Positions 25,605 to 33,854 of a stretch of 64,000 nucleotides of DNA are shown here, piece by piece. Origin of the DNA: Planococcus sp. MSAK28401 (GTDB taxonomy: Bacteria; Bacillota; Bacilli; Bacillales_A; Planococcaceae). A program made the translations under genes and the position numbers. The notes below the pieces were generated by a model. The model saw nothing but the letters and a program-made list of their open reading frames with translations, did not search any database and was not told the DNA's origin. Positions within the stretch are counted from its first letter, which is position 1. Each line of letters opens with the position of its first letter. The stretch is from positions 1,031,001 to 1,095,000 of the forward strand of contig NZ_JAAMTH010000001.1 in NCBI RefSeq assembly GCF_018283455.1. The letters are read 5' to 3'.

Positions 25605-26166
25605 CGTCTTTATTACCGTCGACGACGACGTCGAGTTTTCCGGTTTTCGGGTCGATGACGAGGCCATGGACAGGGACGGTTTTATCCATCAATGGGTGAT
25701 GGCGGACCATGTCGACGCTGTGGCGCACGCTCTCCGTTACGTTATCAAAGCCTTTCAGCCATTCATCGAGATTGACGCCAGAGAATTTCATCTGTTCAAT
25801 CGTGCTTTCCTCAATGCCGCGCTCTTTCATCTTTTCGATGATGCCTTCCGGTTTCACTTTGGCCATACCGCAGTCGTGGTGCCCGACAATATAGATCTCA
25901 TCGGCCTTCAATTCGTACACCGCCACGAACAAGCTGCGCATGATGCCGCCAAACGGGTGGTTGATGACAGCGCCGGCGCTTTTGACGATTTTCACATCGC
26001 CGTTCTTGAAGTTCATCGCTTTTGGCAAGAGTTCAAGCAGGCGGGTATCCATGCAAGTCAAGATGACGATCCGCTTATCCGGGAGATTGGTGGTAATGAA
26101 TTCCTCGTAGCGTTTTTCTTCTACAAACTTTTCGTTGTAATCCAAAATCTCATTCAATAAAGACAT
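25594..26166 (-). CDS. beta-class carbonic anhydrase (YtiB type)
   Basis: 190-residue zinc enzyme interconverting CO2 and bicarbonate. Zinc ligands Cys38, His96 and Cys99 are seen in LTCMDTR and VGHHDCGM, with the Asp40-Arg42 dyad. Length and motifs fit the short Firmicute type (B. subtilis YtiB, about 187). AAGGAGG lies 7-8 nt before ATG. It starts 30 nt after mreBH on the same strand, so the two are probably co-transcribed. Confidence 0.9.
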   Translation of the reverse strand: MSLLNEILDYNEKFVEEKRYEEFITTNLPDKRIVILTCMDTRLLELLPKAMNFKNGDVKIVKSAGAVINHPFGGIMRSLFVAVYELKADEIYIVGHHDCGMAKVKPEGIIEKMKERGIEESTIEQMKFSGVNLDEWLKGFDNVTESVRHSVDMVRHHPLMDKTVPVHGLVIDPKTGKLDVVVDGNKDENR

Positions 26167-26196
26167 CGTTTTTCCTCCTTGATGGTGGTTTGGGAT

Positions 26197-27204
26197 TTAA
26201 CGCGACATTTTTTCGAGCTGGTCGATCATGCCGAGCGACCGGCCGGTGCCGATCGCAACGGATTCCAACGGGTCCGGCGCGATATGGACCGGGACGGAAA
26301 TTTCTTGCGCCAGCCATTCCTGCAAGCCTTTCAACAAAGCGCCGCCGCCAGAAATGACGACACCCTGGTCGACCATATCGCCCGACAATTCAGCGGGGCA
26401 ATTTTCCAAAGTGGCACGAATGCATTCCAAAATGGCCGACAAGGACTCGCTGAGCGCTTTTTGCATTTCGTCAGAACTCAACTCGATCGTTTTTGGCAAT
26501 CCGCTCAATACGTCGCGGCCGCGGATATTCATTTTTTTCGGTTCGTGGGGAATCGGGGCGTAGCCGATTTCTTTTTTGATCGTTTCAGCCGTTTTCTCGC
26601 CGATTAATAGATTATAATGCTTGCGCACGTACTGAATGATGTCTTCATCCATCCGGTCGCCGGCGATCTTGATCGTATTGGAAGACACCACACCGCCAAA
26701 TGAAATGATGGCGACTTCTGTTGTACCTCCTCCAATATCGACGATGACCGAAGCGACAGGTTCCGTGATCGGCAAGTCGGCGCCGATTGCTGCGGCAACT
26801 GTTTCTTCGATCAGGTGCACGGATTTTGCGCCGCTTTGTTTGACGGCGTCGTGGATGGCCCGGCGTTCAACAGCCGTTGCGCCGGACGGGGTACATACCA
26901 TGACTTTCGGCTTTCTGAGAGAGCCGCCGAGTTGTTTCGCGGCTTTTTGCATGACCAGCTTCAAGAGCTCGCGGGTCACGTCAAAGTCGGCGATGACGCC
27001 TTCTTTCATCGGGCGCACAATGCGGATGGAATCAGGCGCTTTGCCGAGCATGGCTTTCGCTTCGGTGCCGATAGCAATGACAGCGCCGCTGCGGGCATCC
27101 AAGGCGACGATGGATGGTTCATTCAAGATGACGCCTTTTGACTTTGTATAGACGAGAATATTGGCGGTACCGAGATCGATCCCGATATCCGTTGCAGAAA
27201 ACAT
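26197..27204 (-). CDS. mreBH: rod shape-determining actin homologue MreBH
   Basis: 335-residue actin-fold ATPase forming membrane-associated filaments that guide cell-wall synthesis. Phosphate-1 motif [18 protein letters not shown] at 8-25, phosphate-2 [14 protein letters not shown] near 163, adenosine motif [11 protein letters not shown] near 287. Of the three Bacillus paralogues it resembles MreBH most ([19 protein letters not shown] start, [26 protein letters not shown] end). It stands alone, away from mreCD, as mreBH does in B. subtilis. ATG 27204 follows AGGAGG; upstream in-frame starts lack a site. Planococcaceae are often cocci, so a retained rod-shape paralogue is worth noting. Confidence 0.88.
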   Translation of the reverse strand: MFSATDIGIDLGTANILVYTKSKGVILNEPSIVALDARSGAVIAIGTEAKAMLGKAPDSIRIVRPMKEGVIADFDVTRELLKLVMQKAAKQLGGSLRKPKVMVCTPSGATAVERRAIHDAVKQSGAKSVHLIEETVAAAIGADLPITEPVASVIVDIGGGTTEVAIISFGGVVSSNTIKIAGDRMDEDIIQYVRKHYNLLIGEKTAETIKKEIGYAPIPHEPKKMNIRGRDVLSGLPKTIELSSDEMQKALSESLSAILECIRATLENCPAELSGDMVDQGVVISGGGALLKGLQEWLAQEISVPVHIAPDPLESVAIGTGRSLGMIDQLEKMSR

Positions 27205-27289
27205 GGATGAATTCCTCCTAATCGGTATAAACACTGCTTATTCAAATTTTATCACTTTTCTGTGAGATGTGATAGAGGGAGGAGAAACA

Positions 27290-27331
27290 GAAAAAAGCCC
27301 TGCCCCGCATATGCGAGGCAGAGCTTTTTTA
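27290..27331. terminator. terminator of small membrane protein gene
   Basis: Stem AAAAAAGCCCTGCC / GGCAGAGCTTTTTT with inner CGCATATGCG palindrome. T-run on both strands; mreBH is divergent from it, so it mainly serves the minus-strand gene at 27333. Confidence 0.8.
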
Positions 27332-27332
27332 C

Positions 27333-27473
27333 TTAATGACGCTCTTTCGGAAGCGGATCGATATGCTCTGCATCATGGCTATGAAGCTCTTTGCCAAGGA
27401 AATGAAGCAGTGTGAAGAAGAACATGAAGATCACAGCCATGAATCCGAGGACAGCAGTAATACCGTAAAGCAT
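27333..27473 (-). CDS. small single-helix membrane protein of unknown function
   Basis: 46-codon gene. The peptide MLYGITAVLGFMAVIFMFFF and onward is one hydrophobic helix (residues 2-25), then a His/Asp/Glu-rich polar tail (LHSHDAEHIDPLPKERH). A GAGAGGGG site is about 7-8 nt before ATG and a terminator follows at once. I do not recognise the family. The His-rich tail could bind metal, but this is only composition. Confidence 0.68.
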   Translation of the reverse strand: MLYGITAVLGFMAVIFMFFFTLLHFLGKELHSHDAEHIDPLPKERH

Positions 27474-27557
27474 AGTGATAACCCCTCTCTAAACTGTAAT
27501 TATCATACTCAGTATACATGAAAACGCATGGAAAATTAAGTGTCGAATTATCGACCT

Positions 27558-28790
27558 TTAAAATGCCCAGTTGCCGCCTCGGAAGATCGGTTCGCGCGTG
27601 CCGTCTTCCAAAATGCCATCGATGTCCATATCGGCAGAGCCGACCATGAAATCGACGTGGGTGATGCTTTGGTTCAAGCCGTGTTCTTTCAATTCATCCG
27701 CTGACATCGTCTTGCCGCCTTCTAGGCAAAACGCATAGGCGCTGCCGATCGCGAAGTGGTTGGACGCATTTTCATCGAATAAAGTATTGAAGAACAAGAT
27801 GCCGGAATCTGAAATCGGCGATTGGTGGGGCACTAATGCCACTTCGCCGAGGCGGTGGGAGCCTTCGTCCGTGGCGACCAATTCCTTGAGCACTTCTTCG
27901 CCTTGTTCAGCGGAGACATCGGTGATGCGGCCGCCTTCGAACGTGATTTTAAAGTTATCGATGATATTGCCGCCGTAGCTGAGCGGTTTGGTGCTCGAGA
28001 CAAAGCCATTGACATCGTCTTTATGCGGGACCGTAAACACTTCTTCTGTCGGCATATTGGCCATGAAGGAATGGCCTTTTTCGTTGATGGAACCAGCGCC
28101 TGCCCATAGATGGCCTTTTGGCAGCGCGACTTCGAGGTCGGTGCCAGGTGCTTGGTAATGAAGCTTGGCGTATTTCTTATCGTTCAAATAATCTGCTTTG
28201 GTGTGGAGCGTGCGGTCATGCTCGAGCCAAGCTTCGATCGGGTCTTTCGTATCTGCACGGACAGCCTTAAAAATCGCTTCCCAAAGTGCTTCCACTTGCT
28301 CGTTTTCCGGAAGGTCCGGAAACACTTTCTTCGCCCATTGTGCAGACGGTGCTGCGAGGACACACCAGCTGATTTTATCGGATTGCACGTATTGGCGGTA
28401 TTTACTCAGCGCTTGTCCGGTCGCTTTCTGGGACGCCGAAATGCGTTTAGAATCGATGCCTTTCAGCAAGTCCGGGCTTTGCGAAACGACACTGATGAAC
28501 GCTGCGCCTTGCTCCGCCAATTGCTCGCGCTCCTGGACTTTCCATTCCGGAAATTCGGCAAAAGAATCTTCCGGTGCTTTCTCAAAGCGCGTGCGGGAAA
28601 TCACATCGTCGCTCCAGTCCACAAATACTTGTCTTGCACCTTCTTCATAAGCTTTCTTTGAAATCAAGCGGACAAATGGTGCAGCGTCTATGGAAGCTGC
28701 AATATACAATTTTTGGTCAGGCTGGATATTGACGCCTACCTTTACCGCCAATTCAGCATAGCGGGATAATTTTTCATCAAATGTAGTCAT
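27558..28790 (-). CDS. M29 family metallo-aminopeptidase, second copy
   Basis: 410-residue aminopeptidase closely similar to the one at 16073-17296, with the same metal-site blocks: NMPTEEVFTVPHK, GEVALVPHQSPIS, NHFAIGSAY, THVDFMVGSADMDIDG. The two differ mostly in the N-terminal half. ATG 28790 is chosen from the GGAGTG upstream and the conserved start (MTTFDEKLSRYAELAVKVGVN). The gene is a single unit. B. subtilis has AmpS as its member; two copies here suggest divided substrate ranges. Confidence 0.9.
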   Translation of the reverse strand: MTTFDEKLSRYAELAVKVGVNIQPDQKLYIAASIDAAPFVRLISKKAYEEGARQVFVDWSDDVISRTRFEKAPEDSFAEFPEWKVQEREQLAEQGAAFISVVSQSPDLLKGIDSKRISASQKATGQALSKYRQYVQSDKISWCVLAAPSAQWAKKVFPDLPENEQVEALWEAIFKAVRADTKDPIEAWLEHDRTLHTKADYLNDKKYAKLHYQAPGTDLEVALPKGHLWAGAGSINEKGHSFMANMPTEEVFTVPHKDDVNGFVSSTKPLSYGGNIIDNFKITFEGGRITDVSAEQGEEVLKELVATDEGSHRLGEVALVPHQSPISDSGILFFNTLFDENASNHFAIGSAYAFCLEGGKTMSADELKEHGLNQSITHVDFMVGSADMDIDGILEDGTREPIFRGGNWAF

Positions 28791-28874
28791 TTCTAAAACA
28801 CTCCTCTCATCCTTTCTATAGTAGCAATATTCAAACACGTAGCGCAATAGTCAGGTGCTTGAAAGAAAAACGAG

Positions 28875-28903
28875 TTGCATTTATAATTATAAAAGTTTAA
28901 TAT
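28875..28903 (+). promoter_or_regulatory. psuKG promoter with internal palindrome
   Basis: TTGCAT - 17 nt - TAATAT. The spacer holds a perfect 14-bp palindrome TTTATAATTATAAA (28880-28893), and GTTTA-n5-TAAAC follows at 28895-28909. A regulator bound here would block RNA polymerase. The helix-turn-helix at the N terminus of PsuK is a candidate. Confidence 0.55.
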
Positions 28904-28933
28904 ATAAACAAAAGTTTGAAAGGGAGGGAGCCA

Positions 28934-30028
28934 ATGAATCGCAACGAACAGAAAATCCTGGAGCTGATTGAGCGCGATCCGTATTTGTCACAACAGGAAA
29001 TGGCAGATGCGCTCGGGATTTCACGGCCTTCATTAGCCAATCTGATCTCCGGGCTTATCAAACAAGGCAGGATACTCGGCCGTGCATATGTCTTGCCTGA
29101 AGAGAATGCGGTCCTGTGCATCGGCGGGGCGAATGTGGACCGAAAATTCCATTTGAAAGCACCGTCTGTCCACGGTACCTCGAATCCGGCAACGGTGACG
29201 AGGAGTGTCGGAGGCGTCGCGCGCAATATCGCTGAAAACCTGGGCCGTCTTGGGCACGAAGTCCAATTGGTATCGGTTGCCGGAGATGATCCGGAATGGC
29301 GTTTCATCGAAGAAGTTTCTTCGCCTTATATGGATACTGCCATGACCAAAACGCTTTCACAAGGTGCGACGGGCAGCTATACTGCCGTGTTGGAACCCGA
29401 CGGTGAAATGACTTTGGCTCTGGCGGATATGGACATCTACTCGGAATTGATTCCGAATTACCTGGAGCCGCATCGCAGCAAGTTGATGCGGGCGAAACTA
29501 TTGGTAGCCGACTTGAACTGCCCAAAAGAAACCGTCAAGTACTTGCAGGATCTCGCAGCTTCTTCCGAAGTGCCGCTCGCCGTCATTCCTGTATCGGCCC
29601 CCAAGATGGATCGTCTAGATGAAGAGTTGAACGGTGTCTCGTTTCTGATCTTAAACCGCGACGAAGCAGCCCTCAGGCTCGGCATCTCCATCCATGATCA
29701 AGCCGGTTGGAAGCGCGCGGTCGAATTGCTTCTCGAACAAGGCGCCAAAACGGCGGTCGTGACTGGCGGAAAAGACGGCGCCATGGCGGGCGACGAAAAT
29801 GGCGTGGAGTATTTCCCGGCAATCGAAACGCAGCAAGTAGAAGATGTCACAGGAGCTGGAGATGCGTTCTCAGGCGGCCTTCTTCACGCTCACCTATCCG
29901 GCTATGATTTTCGTAAAGCGGTGCAGATGGGCATGCTCAATGCAGCCAAAACGCTCGCAAGCAGCCAAACAGTACGTCCTGAATTAACGGAAACGGTGTT
30001 AACCAAAGAACTGGAGGAATTGAAATGA
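28934..30028 (+). CDS. psuK: pseudouridine kinase fused to N-terminal winged helix
   Basis: PfkB-family kinase expected to make pseudouridine 5'-phosphate for PsuG. Residues 1-55 form a winged helix-turn-helix ([20 protein letters not shown]). The ribokinase fold follows, with the substrate motif [15 protein letters not shown] near 100 and the PfkB signature [12 protein letters not shown] near 308 with its catalytic Asp. 364 residues against about 310 for kinases without the fusion. ATG 28934 follows GGGAGGG. Its stop overlaps the psuG start by 4 nt (ATGA). The fused DNA-binding domain suggests the kinase also controls its own operon. Confidence 0.88.
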   Translation: MNRNEQKILELIERDPYLSQQEMADALGISRPSLANLISGLIKQGRILGRAYVLPEENAVLCIGGANVDRKFHLKAPSVHGTSNPATVTRSVGGVARNIAENLGRLGHEVQLVSVAGDDPEWRFIEEVSSPYMDTAMTKTLSQGATGSYTAVLEPDGEMTLALADMDIYSELIPNYLEPHRSKLMRAKLLVADLNCPKETVKYLQDLAASSEVPLAVIPVSAPKMDRLDEELNGVSFLILNRDEAALRLGISIHDQAGWKRAVELLLEQGAKTAVVTGGKDGAMAGDENGVEYFPAIETQQVEDVTGAGDAFSGGLLHAHLSGYDFRKAVQMGMLNAAKTLASSQTVRPELTETVLTKELEELK

Positions 30029-30936
30029 CGAACATGATCAGCTACTCAACAGAAGTGCAGGAAGCCATCGAACAGAAAAAACCGATCGTCGCTTTAGAAT
30101 CGACGATCATCTCCCACGGCATGCCATACCCGCAAAACGTAGAAACGGCGCGTGAAGTCGAGCAGATCGTCCGCGACCACGGAGCCATTCCGGCAACGAT
30201 CGCGCTGATGGACGGGCAGATTAAAATCGGCTTGTCGGATAACGAGCTGGAACTTCTGGGCAATTCACCAGACGTTGCGAAAGTATCCCGCCGAGACATC
30301 GGCCAATTGCTCGCCACGAAAAAAATCGGTGCGACGACGGTTGCCGCGACGATGATCTGTGCAGAGCTTGCCGGCATCCGCGTCTTCGCGACCGGCGGCA
30401 TCGGCGGAGTCCACCGCGGTGCGGAAGCGACGATGGATATTTCGGCTGACTTGGAAGAGTTGTCGAATACGGGCGTCGCTGTCGTCTGCGCAGGCGCGAA
30501 GTCGATTCTCGATATCGGGCTGACACTTGAATACCTCGAGACAAAAGGCGTTCCGGTCATCGGCTATCAAACAGACGAGATGCCGGCTTTCTATACACGC
30601 CATAGCGGCTTCCCATTGAGCTACGGTTCGCAAACGACTGAAGAGCTTGCAGCTATCCTAAAAGCGCAATGGTCGCTCGGGTTGACAGGCGGGGCGGTCA
30701 TCGCCAACCCAATCCCACAAGAACATGCACTTGATAAAGACTTCATCGATAGCATCATCGAACAAGCAATGGCAGAAGTGAAAGCAAACGGCATCAACGG
30801 CAAAGACGTGACGCCATTCCTACTCGGCAAAGTAAAAGAATTGACCGAAGGCAAGAGTCTCGTTGCCAACATTGAACTCGTCAAGCACAATGCCAAAGTC
30901 GGAGCAGAACTCGCGGCTTCGTACAGCACACTTTAA
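30025..30936 (+). CDS. psuG: pseudouridine-5'-phosphate glycosidase
   Basis: Splits pseudouridine 5'-phosphate into uracil and ribose 5-phosphate by cleaving the C-C glycosidic bond; Mn2+-dependent. 303 residues, the usual length. Conserved parts are [17 protein letters not shown] near residue 16-32, with the catalytic Glu, [16 protein letters not shown] near 93, [12 protein letters not shown] near 122 and GFPLSYGS near 195. Overlap with psuK gives translational coupling. A terminator follows, so psuKG is a two-gene unit for salvage of uracil and ribose from RNA breakdown; I see no linked nucleoside transporter. Confidence 0.95.
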   Translation: MTNMISYSTEVQEAIEQKKPIVALESTIISHGMPYPQNVETAREVEQIVRDHGAIPATIALMDGQIKIGLSDNELELLGNSPDVAKVSRRDIGQLLATKKIGATTVAATMICAELAGIRVFATGGIGGVHRGAEATMDISADLEELSNTGVAVVCAGAKSILDIGLTLEYLETKGVPVIGYQTDEMPAFYTRHSGFPLSYGSQTTEELAAILKAQWSLGLTGGAVIANPIPQEHALDKDFIDSIIEQAMAEVKANGINGKDVTPFLLGKVKELTEGKSLVANIELVKHNAKVGAELAASYSTL

Positions 30937-30950
30937 GGACAATTTGTGAA

Positions 30951-30977
30951 AAAAAGACCCCTTGTGGGTCTTTTTTT
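30951..30977 (+). terminator. psuKG terminator
   Basis: Stem AAAAAGACCC / GGGTCTTTTT with CTTGT loop and T-run. Confidence 0.88.
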
Positions 30978-30996
30978 ATTGTTTGCAGGTTGTTCT

Positions 30997-31023
30997 GTTT
31001 TCAGGAACTCTTTTTCAGGGTAA
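30997..31023 (+). promoter_or_regulatory. weak candidate sigma-B promoter of the monooxygenase operon
   Basis: GTTTTC - 15 nt - GGGTAA, 23 nt before ATG 31047. Two mismatches in the -35 and a full -10 match. I see no good sigma-A promoter in the 70-bp gap after the psuG terminator. Confidence 0.3.
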
Positions 31024-31046
31024 GGAAAAATAAGGAGTTGAAGCTC

Positions 31047-32354
31047 ATGAAAACGGATGTGTTTATCGGCGGAGGGGGAATAGGAGGGCTGACGCTCGCA
31101 TTGAAATTGGCACGGCGCGGCTTCGATGTCGTACTTGCCGAACGCATGGCCGTGCGCTCTCCGACCTATAAAGGAGAGTTGCTGCAGCCGAAGAGCATGC
31201 AAGTATTCGACGGCCTTGATGTATACGATGCGATTTGCGATCGGTCCAATGAAATCAAAGTGCTCGATATGCTGGAACTCTCCAGTACCTTGAAAGTGAA
31301 AGACCAATCGTTTATGGATTATAGCGTATTGCCAGGAAAATACAATGCCGCTTATATGATCCATCATGAAGAGCTGAAGACCATTATCCGGAAAGCGGCT
31401 TGTGAATACGACAACTTCCATTACCTGAAAGGAACTGCCTGTAAGGGCTATACAGAAAACACCGCCATTCTCCAAAAAGGCACTGAAAAGTTTGAAGTGG
31501 AAGCCAAGTTTTTCTTTGGTGCGGAAGGGCGGTCGTCAGTGACGAGAAAAGCAATGGAAGTTGAAGTCAAGCAGACAACGTACAACCATCATTTCCTGAC
31601 GGTGACGTTTCCGCGGGCTGAGAATTTCACAGATGGCAAAATCATCTCCACTTACAATCGTTTCCTTGGGCTATTCCCTCTTCCTGATGACCAAGTACGC
31701 AGCGTCTATTTGATTCCGCCAGGTGATTATAAGAGTTTGAAGGAAAAGCCGATCAGTCATTTCCATAAGCTTTATACCGATTTGGCGCCGGCAGTGGACG
31801 GATATGTTCAACGATTGACCGACTGGAAAAAAATCCAGCTGATGATTCCCGTCATGTATCATGCCCAATCCTATGTGAAAGGCAATAAAGCGATTATCGG
31901 AGATGCGGCACATGCCGTCCATCCGATGGCCGGGGAAGGCATGAACATGGCGATACAGGATGCTGATGTGCTCGGTGAATTGGCTGCGGATATGCTGGCT
32001 GAGGAAAAAAACGATACCACCAACCTGAAATGGTATGAAAAAGTGCGCTACCGCCGTGCAGACCATGTCATCCAGCTAAGCCATTTGGCGGCGCTCGCCT
32101 ATTCATTCCCGTATCGCCCAGTCAGTTATTTGCGCCAACGGACTTTTGAGCGCATGGAAGAAGATCCGATTCTTCACTTCAAGCAGATGCTCAACGTTTC
32201 AGGGCTTGGATTATGGAAAGAGAACGTCCGGGACCGCTTTATCCAAGGCGGATTCATGCCGGTACGCGCGAAGGAATTGGCAGAAGGCACGAAAGAACTG
32301 AAATACTACAAACCGGAAGACGACTACCCGTGGAAAGTGGAGGGACTTATATGA
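31047..32354 (+). CDS. FAD-dependent monooxygenase (aromatic hydroxylase type)
   Basis: 435-residue flavoprotein of the PHBH/UbiH class, which hydroxylates aromatic or quinone substrates with NAD(P)H and O2. Rossmann dinucleotide motif GGGGIGGLTLALKLARRG at 7-24, the NAD(P)H/FAD motif reads GAEGRSSVTR near 160 (usual GADG), and the second FAD motif GDAAHAVHPMAGEGMNMAIQ is near 286-305. Start ATG 31047 follows TAAGGAG. Its last codons overlap the methyltransferase start (ATGA), so the two are co-translated. Substrate unknown: this organism should use menaquinone, and no polyketide or ubiquinone gene is nearby. Confidence 0.9.
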   Translation: MKTDVFIGGGGIGGLTLALKLARRGFDVVLAERMAVRSPTYKGELLQPKSMQVFDGLDVYDAICDRSNEIKVLDMLELSSTLKVKDQSFMDYSVLPGKYNAAYMIHHEELKTIIRKAACEYDNFHYLKGTACKGYTENTAILQKGTEKFEVEAKFFFGAEGRSSVTRKAMEVEVKQTTYNHHFLTVTFPRAENFTDGKIISTYNRFLGLFPLPDDQVRSVYLIPPGDYKSLKEKPISHFHKLYTDLAPAVDGYVQRLTDWKKIQLMIPVMYHAQSYVKGNKAIIGDAAHAVHPMAGEGMNMAIQDADVLGELAADMLAEEKNDTTNLKWYEKVRYRRADHVIQLSHLAALAYSFPYRPVSYLRQRTFERMEEDPILHFKQMLNVSGLGLWKENVRDRFIQGGFMPVRAKELAEGTKELKYYKPEDDYPWKVEGLI

Positions 32355-33349
32355 TCGATATAATGAAGATGGTAAAAGCAAGAACGTATATGAAACGCAA
32401 TGAGCCCTTCCTGTACAGCTGGCATGCTTATGTCGGCTATGAACTGGACCTATTTAAGGCATTCGAACGACCGGTTACACAATTTGATGTAGCCGATGCT
32501 TTAGAACTCGATGAGCAGCTACTTGCGCAATGGGTAGCAATCGGGGTCTCGATTGGCTATTTAAAGGAAAGTGGACGCAACCGCTACCAAATAAAGAGCC
32601 GTTGGAAATTACCGAAATCCAAAGGCAATAATTCATCAGGTGTATTGCTGAAGGAAATGATGGAACTGCATATCCCGACGCTTTTGGAGTACCCGAAAAT
32701 GATGCGCAACCAAAGCCGTCTTCACTTTGATGAGGATGAGCACGCATCGACTGTCGCAGAAACAAGCCGCTTGCTTGAAGTATTGGCGTATCCGAAAATG
32801 GCCAAACGATTGAAGGAAAAAGACTGCCGCCGCGTTCTTGATATCGGCTGCGGGGAAGGCGGCTACATAAAGAAATTGGGCCAGCGATTCCCAACGACTC
32901 AATTTACGGGAATCGAAATCAGCGAGGAAGTCGTCGAAAAGGCGAAAGAACTGACAGCGGATCAAAAAAATGTCTCTATTGAACAGGCAGATCTGTGGAA
33001 TTACAAGCCCGAATCCCCGCAGGATATGGTCATGCTCAATAACGTATTGCATTATATCCCGCTCGAAAAGCGCCAGGCCTTGTTTAAGGAAATCAGCAGC
33101 TGGATCGCACCAGGCGGCATTTTCTCTGTTGTTACCCCAATTGCCGGCGGTCCGGACAGCCCGCCATTCGCCAATGTCTTCAATAGCTTCTTCTCATCAT
33201 TCGACAATCTTTACCGACTGCCGAAAAGGGAAGAACTCATCGAATGGGGAGAAGAATCAAACCTGGAATTTCTCAGCCTCCGCACTGTCATCAAAGAAGG
33301 CGGCTGGTACATCGTGCAATATGAAAAGAAAAGCGAGAGCGCCCGTTAA
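32351..33349 (+). CDS. SAM-dependent methyltransferase with N-terminal winged-helix-like domain
   Basis: 332-residue class I methyltransferase. Residues 1-115 resemble the helical winged-helix dimerisation domain of small-molecule O-methyltransferases (FDVADALELDEQLLAQWVAI, then GYLKESGRNRYQI). The catalytic domain has motif I VLDIGCGEGGYIKKL near 172, the acidic end of strand 2 (GIEIS) near 198, and NNVLHYIPLEKRQALFKEI after strand 4. It likely methylates the hydroxyl introduced by the coupled monooxygenase, or acts at carbon as in quinone biosynthesis; neither is shown. Its last eight or so codons lie in the first unit of the downstream repeat array. Confidence 0.85.
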   Translation: MIDIMKMVKARTYMKRNEPFLYSWHAYVGYELDLFKAFERPVTQFDVADALELDEQLLAQWVAIGVSIGYLKESGRNRYQIKSRWKLPKSKGNNSSGVLLKEMMELHIPTLLEYPKMMRNQSRLHFDEDEHASTVAETSRLLEVLAYPKMAKRLKEKDCRRVLDIGCGEGGYIKKLGQRFPTTQFTGIEISEEVVEKAKELTADQKNVSIEQADLWNYKPESPQDMVMLNNVLHYIPLEKRQALFKEISSWIAPGGIFSVVTPIAGGPDSPPFANVFNSFFSSFDNLYRLPKREELIEWGEESNLEFLSLRTVIKEGGWYIVQYEKKSESAR

Positions 33350-33816
33350 GCTTCGACAGGCATAAGACGAGTTTCCGAAGCGGCGCTCTTTGCCGCACAG
33401 GAAAATTGACTTATGACCCGAGAAGCTGGGCGATCGAGCTGGACAAAGAAAAGCTGAGACAGCCATGTAGACCCGACAAGCACAAGACGGTTTGCTGAAG
33501 CGGCGTTACTTGCCGCGTAAGCAAAATGGCTTGTGACCTCGAGGGTCTGGCTGTCGAAGCTAGCCAAAAAGAAAAGCTGAAGTGGCCGTTTTGACTCGAC
33601 AGGCGTAAGCCGAGTCCCCGAAGCGGCGTTTTTCAGCCGCACAGGGGAATTGGCTTACGACCCGAGAGTCAGGCCATTGAAGCTAGACAATAAGAAAAGC
33701 TGAAGCAGCCGTTTTTAGGAAGCTAACCTAAGGACGCGACGTCCTGTCGCAACGATTAGCTGACCCACATCCTGTGGCCCCTCAACAGGCATAAGGCGAG
33801 TTTCCGAAGCAAAGCA
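33325..33816. repeat. repeat array, about 120-bp units with covarying 55-nt hairpins
   Basis: Three units (hairpins at 33361-33415, 33481-33535, 33604-33659) and a half unit (33790 on) separated by 120, 123 and 186 bp. Each hairpin has a 6-bp outer stem, a 5x5 internal loop, a 5-bp middle stem, a 3x3 loop (GAA opposite ACA or GTA) and an invariant GCGGC/GCCGC inner stem. Outer stems CATAAG/CTTATG, CACAAG/CTTGTG, CGTAAG/CTTACG and middle stems TTTCC/GGAAA, TTGCT/AGCAA, TCCCC/GGGGA change in compensating pairs. Units are joined by GAAAAGCTGA...CAGCC. The fourth unit is broken by about 70 bp shared with 1330-1400. No gene is visible here. Confidence 0.9.
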
Positions 33817-33854
33817 CAAAAAAACCCTGAAGCGTTGAGCTTCAGGGTTTTTTT
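33817..33854 (-). terminator. terminator of the DUF1128 gene
   Basis: Stem AAAAACCCTGAAGC / GCTTCAGGGTTTTT with GTTGA loop; A-run on the plus strand gives the minus-strand T-run. Confidence 0.88.

Noticed and set aside
33340-33810. CRISPR array or protein-coding repeats in the 120-bp array.
   Set aside because: Unit spacing varies (120, 123, 186), variation is concentrated in paired stem bases, and frames are broken.
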